64,000 nt of DNA from Trichocoleus desertorum ATA4-8-CV12 (GTDB lineage Bacteria; Cyanobacteriota; Cyanobacteriia; FACHB-46). A program made the translations under genes and the position numbers. Under the pieces are notes generated by a model. The model had not been told where the DNA came from. It searched no databases and saw only the letters and a program-made list of their open reading frames with translations. Shown here in pieces: positions 9,550 through 19,658 of the stretch. The stretch spans positions 1 through 64,000 of the forward strand of contig JAHHIL010000020.1 in assembly GCA_019358975.1 (NCBI GenBank). Reading direction: 5' to 3'. How positions within the stretch are numbered: the stretch's first letter is position 1; each line of letters starts with the position of its first letter.

Positions 9550-11403
9550 TTAATTGACTGCGATGATTCCAGTCGCAATCAAAGCGGTTGCAGCTTCACA
9601 ATTTAGAGGTCTGGCAAAGAAATAGCCTTGGGCATACTCACACTTCAAGGCTTTAAGTTGAGCTAATTGTTTGGCTGTTTCCACACCTTCCGCAATCACA
9701 TCCATCCCTAAATTCCAGGCCAAGGTAACGATGGTACGGACAATTTCTAGGTGCTCACCATCAATATCGATACGGTTGATAAAGGAGCGGTCAATCTTCA
9801 ACGTATCAATCGGAAAGCGGTACAAATAGCTCAGCGAAGAATAGCCAGTGCCAAAATCATCAATTGCGAGTTGAATGCCTAAACTTTTTAGCTGCTGTAG
9901 CATCGTTGTAGCCACCTCAGCATTTTCCATGACCACACTTTCAGTAATTTCTAGTTTCAGGTAACGGGGATTTAAATGGGTTTCTTGCAGAATCTGGCTG
10001 ACTTGATTGACTAAATCTGGCTGAGTAAATTGGCGGCTCGAAAGGTTGACGCTGACCATGAGCGGCCAAGGTAATGACGTCAGTTGCTGCCAAGTGTAGA
10101 GTTGATGGCAAGCTTGTCGCAAAACCCACTGACCAATCGGCATAATCAAGCCAGTTTCTTCCGCCAAGGGAATAAAATCGGCAGGAGGGATTAAGCCCCG
10201 CTCTGGGTGCTGCCACCGAATTAAGGCTTCGAAACCCATGAGCCGATTAGTTTTGAGCGACACAATCGGTTGGTACTGCAACCATAGTTCTTGGGATTCT
10301 GGTTCTAGGGAATCCATTTGAGCTTTAGCGATCGCCCGACGTAAATCATGCTCCAGTTGCAGGTGAGCCAGATTACCCCGCTGCATGGAAGCATCAAAAA
10401 TTTCGTAGCGGTTGCGGCCTGCGGCTTTCGCTTGGTACAGCGCTAAATCAGCGTCCCACAGGATGTCTTCAGGTTGGTGATGGTCGTGAGAGCTGAGGCC
10501 AATGCCAATACTCGCCGTAGTCAAAATTTCGCGACCACTCAGGTAAAAAGGCAGTTGTAACTCTCGCTGTAGTCTTTCGGCGACGCGGATTGCATCTTGA
10601 ACATCTTTAGTGTCTTCTAGCAGCACGGTAAATTCATCACCGCCAAATCGGGCTACGGTGTCACCGATTCGCAAGCAAGACTCTAAACGGCGAGCGATCG
10701 CAACTAGCAATTGATCACCCACTAAATGCCCCAAAGTATCATTCAAGGTTTTGAAGTAATCTAGGTCTACAAAGAGCAGAGCAAATGAGAGAGAGCGCCG
10801 CTTCACCTGTTCCATCGCTCGACCTAAGCGAGCCATAAACAAGGCGCGGTTGGGTAGCCCCGTAAGAACGTCATGGAAGGCATCGTGCCGCAATCGCTCT
10901 TCAATCCGTTTGCGCTCGGTGATGTCAAACTGAATGGCTAAGTATTGGAAGGGCTGCCCTTGCTCATCCAGGTAAGAAACGATAGTGGTGTCTACCCAAT
11001 AGTAGGAACCATCTTTGGCTTTATTGCGAATTTCGCCTTGCCAAACTTTGCCTTGGCTGATGGTTGACCAGAGAGCCTGAAAAAACTCTGGCGGGTGGTA
11101 GCCAGAATTGATCATGCGATAATTTTGCTGTAGCAGTTCTTCCTGGGAATATTGCGAAAGCCGACAGAACTTGCCGTTCACATACCGAATGACACCCATC
11201 GTATCTGTCAAGACGACAATAGCGGCTTCATCAAGCGCTAACTTGATGTTGGACAGTTCTTGTTGGGTGTCTTTGAGCTGGGTCTGCAACTGCTGACATT
11301 CAGTCTGCTGGAGGGCGATCGCTTCTGAATGTAAGCGTTCTTCTAAAATTGGCGGCTGCTCGGTTGGCTCCTGGCTTTGGATGTCCCGCTGCTTGGCGTC
11401 CAT
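9550..11403 (-). CDS. PAS-GGDEF-EAL protein (c-di-GMP synthesis/hydrolysis)
   Basis: This 617-residue cytoplasmic signalling protein starts with a coiled-coil-like Gln/Glu-rich segment (20-55). A PAS/PAC sensor follows at about 55-170, ending DITERKRIEERL. The GGDEF domain has an intact GGDEF motif (254-258) and an intact RxxD inhibitory site five residues before it (RIGD, 245-248). The EAL domain has FEALIRW (EAL 392-394), DDFGTGYSS and EGVET, so both catalytic halves look competent. Net activity cannot be predicted. No membrane segment is seen. The gene is divergent from the DUF1350 gene. Confidence 0.93.
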   Translation of the reverse strand: MDAKQRDIQSQEPTEQPPILEERLHSEAIALQQTECQQLQTQLKDTQQELSNIKLALDEAAIVVLTDTMGVIRYVNGKFCRLSQYSQEELLQQNYRMINSGYHPPEFFQALWSTISQGKVWQGEIRNKAKDGSYYWVDTTIVSYLDEQGQPFQYLAIQFDITERKRIEERLRHDAFHDVLTGLPNRALFMARLGRAMEQVKRRSLSFALLFVDLDYFKTLNDTLGHLVGDQLLVAIARRLESCLRIGDTVARFGGDEFTVLLEDTKDVQDAIRVAERLQRELQLPFYLSGREILTTASIGIGLSSHDHHQPEDILWDADLALYQAKAAGRNRYEIFDASMQRGNLAHLQLEHDLRRAIAKAQMDSLEPESQELWLQYQPIVSLKTNRLMGFEALIRWQHPERGLIPPADFIPLAEETGLIMPIGQWVLRQACHQLYTWQQLTSLPWPLMVSVNLSSRQFTQPDLVNQVSQILQETHLNPRYLKLEITESVVMENAEVATTMLQQLKSLGIQLAIDDFGTGYSSLSYLYRFPIDTLKIDRSFINRIDIDGEHLEIVRTIVTLAWNLGMDVIAEGVETAKQLAQLKALKCEYAQGYFFARPLNCEAATALIATGIIAVN

Positions 11404-11506
11404 ATCTTTTCTCGGATGGGTCTCCAGCTAAATCCATAGTTCCCTTCTGGTAGTGGAAAACAAAGTTTAGGATGAAGACAGAAAGGTAACGTATTGTTTA
11501 CATTTT

Positions 11507-12280
11507 GTGGACATGGACTGGCTGGAAGTTTCGGGTAATTGGGTTTTAATTCCGCCGCGACCGATCGCGATCATTCATTTCTTAGGAGGAGCCTTTGTCG
11601 CCACTGCTCCTCATGTGACTTACCGTTGGTTGCTAGAACATCTCAGCCGCCAAGGTTACGTGATTATCGCTACTCCTTTTGTCAATACGATGGATCATGG
11701 CGCGATCGCTCATCAGGTACTACGGAATTTTGAGCGAGCCTTTGCACAACTCCAGACTAGAGGACTACTGCAAAAGCGCTACCTACCAATCTATGGCTTG
11801 GGACACAGTATGGGTTGTAAGCTGCATTTACTCATTGGCAGTTCGTTTCCGGTGGAGCGAGCGGGAAATATCTTAATTTCCTTCAATAACTATGCGGCCC
11901 GTGATGCCATTCCTTTGATGGATCAGCTTTCGCCTAGCTTTGCGGTTGAGTTCACACCCTCCCCTCTAGAAACGATGGCTTTGGTGGGTGAGCGGTATCA
12001 AGTGCGGCGAAATTTGCTAATTAAATTTACCAACGATACTCTGGACCAAACCATAACCATGAGTCAAGTTTTGCAGGAGCGCTTTCCTGATATGGTGACG
12101 CTGCAAAAGCTACCGGGTAGCCATACCACTCCTCTGGGCCAAGATGTCGCCTGGAAAAGTGGCTCGGTTTTTACGCCGCTAGATGCGATCGCCCAATGGA
12201 TGAAGCAAGAAGTGTATCGAGAACTCAATCAACTCAAGCAATCGATTTTGCTCTGGCTCGATCCATTTATGTCACTTTGA
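11507..12280 (+). CDS. DUF1350 family alpha/beta-hydrolase-like protein
   Basis: The 257-residue product matches the cyanobacterial and plastid DUF1350 family: an opening WLEVSGNWVLIPPRP, then IHFLGGAFVATAPHVTYRWLLE, and a nucleophile-elbow-like GHSMGC. The fold resembles alpha/beta hydrolases but the family has no established substrate. The start is GTG at 11507 or ATG at 11513; no clear ribosome-binding site separates them. The metallophosphoesterase gene follows 20 bases downstream, so the two may be cotranscribed. Confidence 0.85.
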   Translation: MDMDWLEVSGNWVLIPPRPIAIIHFLGGAFVATAPHVTYRWLLEHLSRQGYVIIATPFVNTMDHGAIAHQVLRNFERAFAQLQTRGLLQKRYLPIYGLGHSMGCKLHLLIGSSFPVERAGNILISFNNYAARDAIPLMDQLSPSFAVEFTPSPLETMALVGERYQVRRNLLIKFTNDTLDQTITMSQVLQERFPDMVTLQKLPGSHTTPLGQDVAWKSGSVFTPLDAIAQWMKQEVYRELNQLKQSILLWLDPFMSL

Positions 12281-12299
12281 CAGACCGGGGGATAGGCGA

Positions 12300-14189
12300 T
12301 TGAGAAAATTAGGTATGCTTCAACGCTGGAATCGAGGGTCGCTATCCCTCGTAGTCCTTGGCTTGGCGATCGCTATCCTAGCTACGCTTCTACCTGCCCT
12401 CAATTCCACTTCTGTGTTTATGGCTGCGACTCCTCGGTTATTGACTGATCCGTTTTTGCAACTGCCTACCCCTACTTCCGTACGAGTGGTCTGGTTCACC
12501 GAGTTTCCTGGCTCTCGACATTTTGTCACCTATGGCCCCGGATTAACGACACCTGCTCAAAAGGATCGTGACACCGCCACCGCAACCAGCACCCAGCTCA
12601 GTCGCACCCGTGAAGATCAAAAATCGCAGGTTAGCTCTCCAATTGCTGAAACTCTAATTGATGACAAACCCCAACGGCGACAGATTTGGCGGCATGAAGC
12701 AGAAGTTAGCGGTCTAACGCCAGGACTGCGGGTGCCTTACCAGGTGACGAGTGTGCAGGAAAATGGGCAAGTGATTACGAGCCGAGTTTTTAGCTTGACG
12801 GCTCAGCCTACCCCGCAAGCTGCTCTCAAAATTCTGCTCACCTCCGACCACCAGCTCAAGCCTTTAGTATCAGCGAACCTGCAAAAAGTGGTTGAGACGG
12901 TCGGCACAGTAGATGCGGTGTTTGTGGCTGGAGACCTGGTTAACATTCCCGATCGCGCCTCCGAGTGGTTTGATGACAATCGCGGCGGAGCTTTCTTCCC
13001 AGCTCTGCAAGGTCGAGCTGCCTACAAACTGGAGAAACAAGGCCAGGAAACCATTTACCGAGGAGGCGAAATTATTCAGCATGCACCTCTGTTTACCACG
13101 ATTGGCAATCATGAGGTAATGGGACGCTTCTCAATGGAGAACTCCTTAAATAGCCAAGTTGAGGATGCCATTCCTCACGCGATCGCCTCAGCACGTTATG
13201 CAGAACAGGCCCAATCCAGCCAACCAGCAGATGATGCCACAGCTCGCGCTGCTTGGATTAAAGCTCAATCCTTCAACACAGATACCTACGAAGAACTCTT
13301 TACGCTGCCCACTAGTGAGACAGGTGGCAAAACTTACTACGCGGTCACGTTTGGCGACATCCGCTTAGTGGTGCTATACGCCACCAATGTATGGCGGGTC
13401 CCGGAAACTGGCTCGACAATTCGGGGCAAGTATAGTGACCCAGTACCGCAGGGGAGTCAGCAGGCTAAAGAGTTATCTCAGCTCAACCAAGATGCCTGGG
13501 GCTATGGGCAACACATTTTTGAGCCGATCGCTCAAGGAAGCACCCAGTACCAGTGGTTGCAGCAGGAACTAGACAGCCCAGAGTTTCAACAAGCCCAGTA
13601 CAAAGTGGTGATGTTGCACCATCCACCTCATTCCTTAGGTGGCAATATTGTCCCCCCTTACACCGACCCTGTAACTGTGGGCGATCGCGCTCCGAATGGC
13701 ACCATCCAAGCGGTGCGGTATGAGTACCCGCCAGAGAACGACTACTTGATCCGAGATGTGATGCCACTCCTAGAGTCCGCAGGCGTGCAGTTAGTGCTCT
13801 ACGGTCACTGTCATCTGTGGAACCGCTTTGTGAGTCCCAGCGGCATGCATTTTCTCGAAACTTCTAATGTCGGCAACTCCTACGGCGCGTATGTAGAGCA
13901 GCCCAGGCGAGCAGTTCCCAGTTCTGACTCAGCGAGTTATACCGCAATCGGCAACCCTAACGGTTTAGCTCCTGTGGTTCCAACAATTGCCCCCCTCAAA
14001 GATGAAAACGGGCGATCGCTGCCTTATTTGTCGAGCAATGATCTCACCGCGTTCAGCATCTTTAACACAGCCGATGGCACGGTTAGTAGTTATTACTTCG
14101 ATACTCGCCAGCCGCAATCAGCTGTAATTAAGTTTGATCAGTTTCAGCTCTTTCAAACTTCACTGGCTAAACCAGCAACGCAGAGTTAG
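12300..14189 (+). CDS. Exported metallophosphoesterase with N-terminal fibronectin-III-like domain
   Basis: An N-terminal hydrophobic segment (about residues 14-35) is followed by a beta domain of the purple-acid-phosphatase type (about 45-170). A calcineurin-like catalytic domain then shows the metal-binding blocks in order: SDHQ (in place of the usual D-x-H), GDLV, GNHE, LHHPPHS and GHCHLWNR. It is therefore likely a periplasmic phosphatase or phosphodiesterase. The SDHQ block keeps both Asp and His but spaced D-H rather than D-x-H. The start is TTG at 12300, or ATG at 12315. The 3' end overlaps the convergent histidine kinase gene by 23 bases. Confidence 0.85.
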   Translation: MRKLGMLQRWNRGSLSLVVLGLAIAILATLLPALNSTSVFMAATPRLLTDPFLQLPTPTSVRVVWFTEFPGSRHFVTYGPGLTTPAQKDRDTATATSTQLSRTREDQKSQVSSPIAETLIDDKPQRRQIWRHEAEVSGLTPGLRVPYQVTSVQENGQVITSRVFSLTAQPTPQAALKILLTSDHQLKPLVSANLQKVVETVGTVDAVFVAGDLVNIPDRASEWFDDNRGGAFFPALQGRAAYKLEKQGQETIYRGGEIIQHAPLFTTIGNHEVMGRFSMENSLNSQVEDAIPHAIASARYAEQAQSSQPADDATARAAWIKAQSFNTDTYEELFTLPTSETGGKTYYAVTFGDIRLVVLYATNVWRVPETGSTIRGKYSDPVPQGSQQAKELSQLNQDAWGYGQHIFEPIAQGSTQYQWLQQELDSPEFQQAQYKVVMLHHPPHSLGGNIVPPYTDPVTVGDRAPNGTIQAVRYEYPPENDYLIRDVMPLLESAGVQLVLYGHCHLWNRFVSPSGMHFLETSNVGNSYGAYVEQPRRAVPSSDSASYTAIGNPNGLAPVVPTIAPLKDENGRSLPYLSSNDLTAFSIFNTADGTVSSYYFDTRQPQSAVIKFDQFQLFQTSLAKPATQS

Positions 14190-15939
14190 CCAATGGAGCT
14201 AGTTTTTGAGCTTTAACTGGAATTTCAATCCGAAATTCTGTGCCTTGTCCGGGGGCTGAGTGACAAGTGAGTTCACCGCCATGCTTCTCAGCCACAATTT
14301 GATAGCTGATTGATAAGCCCAGCCCAGTGCCCTTGCCTACAGGTTTGGTGGTGAAGAAGGGGTCAAATAACTTTTGTCGGACGGACTCTGTTATGCCGAT
14401 GCCGTTATCAGCAACCCGGATCACGACTCGATCGGAGTCAATCACTGCTGTCTCAATGCGAATAAAGGTTGACTGATACGATTGGTCCGTGTCGCTTTGG
14501 TGCAACTCATCTACGGCATCGATCGCATTAGCCAGAAGATTCATAAATACTTGGTTGAGCTGCCCTGCATAGCACTCTACCATTGGTAACTGGCCATATT
14601 CTCTAATCACTTGAACGCCAAACCGCCCCACTCGTTCTTTCAGTCGATGTTGTAGCAGCAGTAAGGTGTTGTCTAAACCTTCATGAATATCCACAGGTTT
14701 CATCTCTGCTTCTTCTAAGCGAGAAAAGTTGCGGAGAGACAGAACAATTTGTCGGATACGCTCCGCTCCTACCTTCATAGAAGACAAAATTTTAGGTAAA
14801 TCTTCAGTTAAGAATTCAAGATCAATCTCTTCACCTTTAACTTGGATTGGTGTGGCAGGAGCGGGATAGTTTTGTCGATACAGTTCGAGTAAACGTAGTA
14901 AGTCTTGAGTATATTCGTTGGTATGACTTAAGTTGCCATAAATAAAGTTAATTGGATTATTAATTTCATGAGCAACACCAGCCACTAACTGCCCTAAAGC
15001 AGACATTTTTCCGGTATGAATTAGTTGGGATTGAGTCTTTTGTAGTTCTTTGAGGGTTTGTTCTAGCTGTTGGGTGCGTTGACGTAGGCACTCTTCGGAT
15101 TCACGTAGAACGGCATCTGCCTGTTGTCGCTCCGTAATATCTTCATATATCCCTAGAATGCCGACGACTTGACCCTCAACATTATGCAGAGGAACTTTAC
15201 TCGTATCTAACCAAGTTTGCTTACCGTCTGCTCGCAGTTGTGACTCAATGATGTGAGCTTCCGGCTGATCTGTATCCATTACCAGGCGATCGCAACTTTG
15301 AAAAAACTCGGCTTCCTCTGGTTTCCAAGCTAACTCATAATCTGTGCGACCCACGATTGACTCTGGTGCCGCCAAACCCGCATCCAGAGCAAAGCTACGA
15401 TTACAGCCCAAGTAAACCGACTTATGGTTCTTCCAGAAAATCGCTTGTGGAATTGTGTCGATCACCAACCTCAACATTTGTTGGGACTCACGCAAAGCGA
15501 TTTCCATCCGTTGGCGTTCTACAATCTCATCTTCCAGCTTTTGATTGGCGGCTTCGAGTTGCGCTGAACTGGGTAACGACAAAGCTTGAGGAATCAGAGA
15601 TCTTAGCTCCAGAGCAGTGTAGAAAGAAACCGCTGCTGTAATGGCTTTGAGCAAACCCGATATCCAATAATGGGGGTGCCAAAGCGTCCAGATATCCATC
15701 AAGTGGGTGGTACCACAAGCAACAATAAAAATACCAAATAAAATAAAAATCCCATTAAAAGGAATGTCCCGCCGCTTGTGGACAAAGTAGACCAACATCA
15801 ACGGGATCGAATAGTAGGCTAGGGCAATGATTGAGTTAGAAGCAATATGTAGCCAAACTAGTCCAGGTTGCCAAAGATAACAATGTCCATGCGGAATAAA
15901 TTGACTTGAATCTAACAATATGTTCAAGAATTCCGGCAT
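14167..15939 (-). CDS. Membrane histidine kinase with ethylene-receptor-like N-terminal domain
   Basis: This 590-residue sensor kinase has three membrane helices in residues 27-110 resembling the plant ETR1 ethylene-binding domain: [12 protein letters not shown], then [13 protein letters not shown]. Cys75 and His79 correspond to the copper ligands Cys65 and His69 of ETR1, and Tyr42 and Pro46 to Tyr32 and Pro36. ETR1 Asp25 is replaced by Asn35. A coiled coil, a PAS/PAC domain (about 145-275), a second coiled coil, a HisKA domain (VAHEINNP) and an HATPase domain ([15 protein letters not shown]) follow. No response regulator is adjacent. Ethylene or copper binding is inferred from homology only. 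Confidence 0.9.
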   Translation of the reverse strand: MPEFLNILLDSSQFIPHGHCYLWQPGLVWLHIASNSIIALAYYSIPLMLVYFVHKRRDIPFNGIFILFGIFIVACGTTHLMDIWTLWHPHYWISGLLKAITAAVSFYTALELRSLIPQALSLPSSAQLEAANQKLEDEIVERQRMEIALRESQQMLRLVIDTIPQAIFWKNHKSVYLGCNRSFALDAGLAAPESIVGRTDYELAWKPEEAEFFQSCDRLVMDTDQPEAHIIESQLRADGKQTWLDTSKVPLHNVEGQVVGILGIYEDITERQQADAVLRESEECLRQRTQQLEQTLKELQKTQSQLIHTGKMSALGQLVAGVAHEINNPINFIYGNLSHTNEYTQDLLRLLELYRQNYPAPATPIQVKGEEIDLEFLTEDLPKILSSMKVGAERIRQIVLSLRNFSRLEEAEMKPVDIHEGLDNTLLLLQHRLKERVGRFGVQVIREYGQLPMVECYAGQLNQVFMNLLANAIDAVDELHQSDTDQSYQSTFIRIETAVIDSDRVVIRVADNGIGITESVRQKLFDPFFTTKPVGKGTGLGLSISYQIVAEKHGGELTCHSAPGQGTEFRIEIPVKAQKLAPLANSALLV

Positions 15940-16477
15940 GAATCTACCTCAATCTCAATAATTAAAATTAGTAGTGCTCTATCGTCAAAGTCTCTAATTC
16001 AATGCTGAGACGATCGCTTCCTAGCTTTTCTTAAGCTTCTATCCAGTAATACCCCATCTGCTCTAGAATCCAACTGATAATTATTCGGTATTGGCAGGAT
16101 TAGTTTTCAGCAATCGGTCGGTAATGACACTGAATTAACCGCAATGTTTTTTAGCTCAGCCAAAGATTTCTTATTACTAAGACCTCAACTTTTACAGTCC
16201 GAATTAGCAGTCATATTAACTCTTTAGCAGAGAATTCTTTGGCTGGCCCATCTAATTGGCGCTGCTTTTGGCTGGCCTAGAACCAGCCTAGTCATGGTAC
16301 GAAAAAACTAAAGGAGCGGAGTATATTAGTTGAGGGCGGATCCTACAAGTGTCAGGCAAGTGTCAGGCAAGCGTCAGAAGGCATCGCCTTAAGCGATCGC
16401 TTTTGATCATCCATCGAGCCACCGACCACTGGACAGAGTTCCGCTTTTGATATGGTTTCACTCTATTTATCACTGCT
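15940..16477. other. Intergenic region between divergent histidine kinase and lepB genes
   Basis: This 538-base stretch is AT-rich with no convincing gene. It holds the promoters of both neighbours and a three-copy 11-base tandem repeat described separately. A HIP1 site occurs near 16394. Confidence 0.6.
16346..16378 (+). repeat. Three tandem copies of an 11-base unit upstream of lepB
   Basis: The unit CAAGTGTCAGG occurs at 16346-16356 and 16357-16367, with a diverged third copy at 16368-16378. The period matches one helical turn, as in direct-repeat operators of OmpR/PhoB-type regulators. It ends about 100 bases before the lepB start. No known consensus is matched. Confidence 0.6.
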
Positions 16478-17050
16478 ATGACATCTGAGAAACAGGATTT
16501 GGCAGATTCTTCCTGGTGGTCCCGGTTCTGGAAATCCCAACGAGAAAATTTTCAGATTCTAGCGATCGCTTTAACTCTGGCCCTCTTCATTCGCGCCTTT
16601 GTGGCAGAGCCTCGCTTTATTCCATCCGACTCAATGGTGCCAACCTTACTCGTCGGCGATCGCTTAGTGGTGGAAAAGCTATCTTACCGTTGGCAATCCC
16701 CACACAGAGGCGATATTGTCGTCTTCGATCCACCACTGCAACTACAAACTCAGGGTTATAGCAAAGAGCAAGCTTTTATCAAGCGCATCATTGGCTTACC
16801 GGGTCAAACTGTGCAGGTGCGAGAAGGCAAGGTTTATGTAGATCAACAACCCCTGACAGAATCTTATATTGCCGAGCCGCCAGCCTACGAGTGGGGACCC
16901 AGGCAGGTGCCGGAGGGGCAGTTTTTTGTGATGGGCGACAACCGCAACAACAGCAACGACTCCCACATTTGGGGCTTCTTACCCAAGCAGAATATTATTG
17001 GTCGAGCTTGGTGGCGCTTTTGGCCGTCCCCCCGCATCGGACAGTTCTAG
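16478..17050 (+). CDS. lepB: Signal peptidase I
   Basis: This 190-residue membrane-anchored serine protease removes signal peptides from exported proteins. One N-terminal transmembrane helix (about 26-42) is followed by the catalytic motifs: PSDSMVPTL with Ser52, KRIIGLPGQ with the general-base Lys102, and the MGDNRNNSNDSH box. The length is typical of cyanobacterial LepB proteins. The gene is monocistronic by position and convergent with the helix-hairpin-helix gene. Confidence 0.95.
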   Translation: MTSEKQDLADSSWWSRFWKSQRENFQILAIALTLALFIRAFVAEPRFIPSDSMVPTLLVGDRLVVEKLSYRWQSPHRGDIVVFDPPLQLQTQGYSKEQAFIKRIIGLPGQTVQVREGKVYVDQQPLTESYIAEPPAYEWGPRQVPEGQFFVMGDNRNNSNDSHIWGFLPKQNIIGRAWWRFWPSPRIGQF

Positions 17051-17058
17051 AGCTGCTC

Positions 17059-17094
17059 AGAAACGCAACTAGAAACGCAACTAGAAGCGCAGGT
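17059..17094 (+). repeat. 12-base tandem repeat, three copies, at the lepB 3' side
   Basis: AGAAACGCAACT occurs twice exactly (17059-17070, 17071-17082), followed by a diverged copy (17083-17094) that lies inside the last codons of the convergent helix-hairpin-helix gene. This suggests local slippage starting from coding sequence. Confidence 0.7.
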
Positions 17095-17641
17095 AGTGCA
17101 TCAAGTCAGTAGTTACAGCGCTAGGAAGAGCAAGTCGGCGCTGCAAATCTGCCAAGCTGCGATAGGGGCCGACAACTAAGCGATTTTGCACGATCGCTCT
17201 CGCCAAAAACAAATCAATCGGTGGCACCTTGAGCAAAGCTTCTACAGAGGCTGTATTGGGATTAACCTGCTCAACCGTGACCAAACTGGCCGCATCGTAA
17301 TAACAAAACCTGAGAATCGGCGCAAACGGTTGGAGCCGGGAGACAGACACCCCTAAAACAGCGGCCACATCCTCTAAAGAACAAAACTGCACCCCTGATT
17401 GAGTTAGCTCTGCCAGCGATCGCGCTTGATGAATCGAAATCCCTGGCAGACGCAGCCAATCGTCTACAGTGGCTTGATTGGCATCAATCTTAATTCCCAA
17501 AGAGACAGCTAATTGCACTTCTTCTAGCGATTGCAGACGGTAATACGGATCGTTGATCAATCGCGATCGCAGCGTTGTAGAGGAGGCCGCGAGCGGGGAA
17601 CGAGTCCGAGCTACAGAAGTTAGCCAATCTAAAAATGCCAT
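17081..17641 (-). CDS. Helix-hairpin-helix (ComEA-like) domain protein
   Basis: This roughly 186-residue protein contains two or more helix-hairpin-helix units: one near VDDWLRLPGISIHQARSLAEL and another near NPNTASVEALLKVPPIDLFLARAIV. These motifs bind DNA backbones non-specifically, as in ComEA. No signal peptide or membrane anchor is apparent, unlike true ComEA, so the role in DNA uptake is uncertain. The ATG at 17641 is preferred over an upstream TTG at 17653. It lies eight bases after the stop of the TM2/SHOCT gene, so the two are likely cotranscribed. Confidence 0.75.
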   Translation of the reverse strand: MAFLDWLTSVARTRSPLAASSTTLRSRLINDPYYRLQSLEEVQLAVSLGIKIDANQATVDDWLRLPGISIHQARSLAELTQSGVQFCSLEDVAAVLGVSVSRLQPFAPILRFCYYDAASLVTVEQVNPNTASVEALLKVPPIDLFLARAIVQNRLVVGPYRSLADLQRRLALPSAVTTDLMHYLRF

Positions 17642-17649
17642 CTCAAGTT

Positions 17650-18063
17650 TCAAGTCACGCTGTCTAATAACTGTCGGCGCTTTTGCTCAAATTCATACTC
17701 TGAAATCAAACCATCTTGGCGCAGTTGGTCTAGTTGGCGGACTGCCGTAGCGATCGCGCTAATTCTTGCCGGATCAACTGTTGGCCCCGGAGAGTAGTTG
17801 GCTCTGGGACTAGCTTCTACGTCGCTACTTCCCAAACTATGATTAAACTTGCGATCGAACTGCTCCCCATCTTGAGTCAAATACCAAACTCCCTCAATCG
17901 CACTGGCAATTTTAGGAATAGGTGTGGCTAGAGACAGCAGTAGATATAGCACACCCCAACGATATTGACCTAGATAAAACTTGTGTAGTCCCGCGATCGG
18001 TACAATAACCCCAGCAAAAGCTAGAGCTGCGGCTATTTGACGATTTTTAGGCTTGGTCAGCAT
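17650..18063 (-). CDS. TM2-domain membrane protein with C-terminal SHOCT domain
   Basis: The ATG at 18063 is chosen because AGGAAG lies six bases upstream; the frame also has an ATG at 18105 without such a site. The product is 137 residues. It starts with two membrane segments of the TM2 type (AGLHKFYLGQYRWGVLYLLLS, with the G-x-H-x-F-Y-L-G motif). A linker follows, then a SHOCT-like module (QLDQLRQDGLISEYEFEQKRRQLL). SHOCT domains are short oligomerisation or adaptor segments. Function is unknown. Confidence 0.8.
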   Translation of the reverse strand: MLTKPKNRQIAAALAFAGVIVPIAGLHKFYLGQYRWGVLYLLLSLATPIPKIASAIEGVWYLTQDGEQFDRKFNHSLGSSDVEASPRANYSPGPTVDPARISAIATAVRQLDQLRQDGLISEYEFEQKRRQLLDSVT

Positions 18064-18622
18064 ACTGCACTTCCTGGTTGCCCTAGATGCATCACAGTCG
18101 ATCATACGGATCTAAAGGTAACAGAAGCAGTCTGACTAGCAATAGATCTCAGTTTGCAAAGCATGACTTAAACACTGAGTGTATTAGCCGTGATTTAAGT
18201 TACTGACACTTACCAAGGATCACCCACGTGCCTGATGTCGAGTTCTAGCAAACAGAGTACAGTAATAAAAGAGTTTTATCAGCAAAGGGTGCTGAAACCA
18301 ACTTGTGAAAATCGTTGCAAAAGCTGCAAGCAACCAAGCTCAGCGGTCTGAGTAGCCTCTAGCTCTGCTCTCAGCTTAGTTAACTCGTAACCTTAGATGC
18401 ACTCCAAGGCGAGCACCCTAGTTAACATCTACCTATCCTTGATTTTGCTGCCATTGCTAAAGCTTCTGAGCAATAACACTTAGAATAACTTGGCAGTCTG
18501 GTACCCAGCAGAAACCAGTGACTAAATTGCCTGAAACGGGTGATTCAAAAGTAGCAACTGTTCCTTTAATCTGCTGGGACTCGTTGATTTTATTATTGAA
18601 AAATTTTTAAGGCCGCTGAGCA
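18064..18622. other. Intergenic region upstream of the J-domain gene
   Basis: About 560 bases separate the divergent TM2 and J-domain/TPR genes. No convincing coding frame or strong hairpin was seen. It is long enough to hold a small RNA or two promoters, but nothing in it can be assigned. Confidence 0.5.
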
Positions 18623-19528
18623 ATGCCACAGACTTCTTTTTCAGCAGACTGGCTCCAGAAATTTTCCGATCCCTACGCCATTATCGGGATTTCTGTAGCA
18701 GCTGATGATAGTCGAGTCCTGAAGCGCTATCGCAATATTGCTAAAGTTTTACATCCTGATAGCTTTGGGCCTGCTGAAAGTGAGACCAAGCAGTTAGCTA
18801 GCCAAGTTTTTGCCCGTTTGGTCAATCCGGCTTATCAGAAACTAAAGCAGGAAAAAGATCGCACTGAATCTTTAGCGCTACTACGGTTTCAGGTGCGTCG
18901 TCTAAAGCGAGAAGGAGCGATCGCGCCTAAAACCAAACTAGCTCAACAGCTCAGCCAGCTCAACTTAAAAGATGCTGAGGTGTTTTATGAACAGGCAGTT
19001 GCAGAATTGGGAACTGCCCAGTATCAATCCTTGGATCAATTCGCCCCTGTTACCCAACAACTGCTGGAACTCAACCTAGTGTATTTGCAGTTGAAAATGG
19101 ATGACGTAATTCTGCGAGAGAAGCGCACTGGGCTTGTCTCCAGCACATCTGCCCAACCCATCGAGTTTACTCCAGCCAGCCAGCAAGAAGCCCCTGCAAC
19201 AGACTATGCATATCTACATGCCAAGCGGGCCAAAGAGTATTTAAAGAAAGAAAACTTGGCTCAGGCAGTGCAGGAATTACGAGATGCCATCAAAATTGAC
19301 CCCAATCAAGGCGAATACCATGCTTTGCTAGCACTTGCCTATCTCAAGCAGAATCTCCCAGGGATGGCTACCGTTCATTTTCGCCAAGCCCTCAAGCTCA
19401 ATCCCCAAGAACCTTTAGCGCTGCACTATGCGGCTAAACTCAATATCAAGTTAGAAGATAAAGTGCAGCCTACTCAAACTGCCAAAAAAAGTGGTCTCTT
19501 TGGCCTATTTGGAGCCAAAAAATCTTGA
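18623..19528 (+). CDS. J-domain protein with C-terminal TPR repeats
   Basis: This 301-residue cytoplasmic protein has an N-terminal J-domain (about 15-75) with the HPD motif (VLHPDSFGP) needed to stimulate DnaK. The central part is helical. About residues 195-275 hold two TPR units (YLHAKRAKEYLKKENLAQAV; YHALLALAYLKQNLPGMA). The end is Lys-rich (SGLFGLFGAKKS). It is probably a DnaK co-chaperone recruiting particular clients. No Gly/Phe or zinc-finger region is present, so it is a type III J-protein. Confidence 0.87.
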   Translation: MPQTSFSADWLQKFSDPYAIIGISVAADDSRVLKRYRNIAKVLHPDSFGPAESETKQLASQVFARLVNPAYQKLKQEKDRTESLALLRFQVRRLKREGAIAPKTKLAQQLSQLNLKDAEVFYEQAVAELGTAQYQSLDQFAPVTQQLLELNLVYLQLKMDDVILREKRTGLVSSTSAQPIEFTPASQQEAPATDYAYLHAKRAKEYLKKENLAQAVQELRDAIKIDPNQGEYHALLALAYLKQNLPGMATVHFRQALKLNPQEPLALHYAAKLNIKLEDKVQPTQTAKKSGLFGLFGAKKS

Positions 19529-19658
19529 CCGAACCACTGAGGTACGGATTCGCGCAACTATTCGGCTGTCAAGTGCTGCACTAAAATTGAGATAAGCAAT
19601 GTGAAGCCTATCGTCGCTTCTCATTGAGTGAGCACGGTAGTTGACCCAAGAAACAGCA

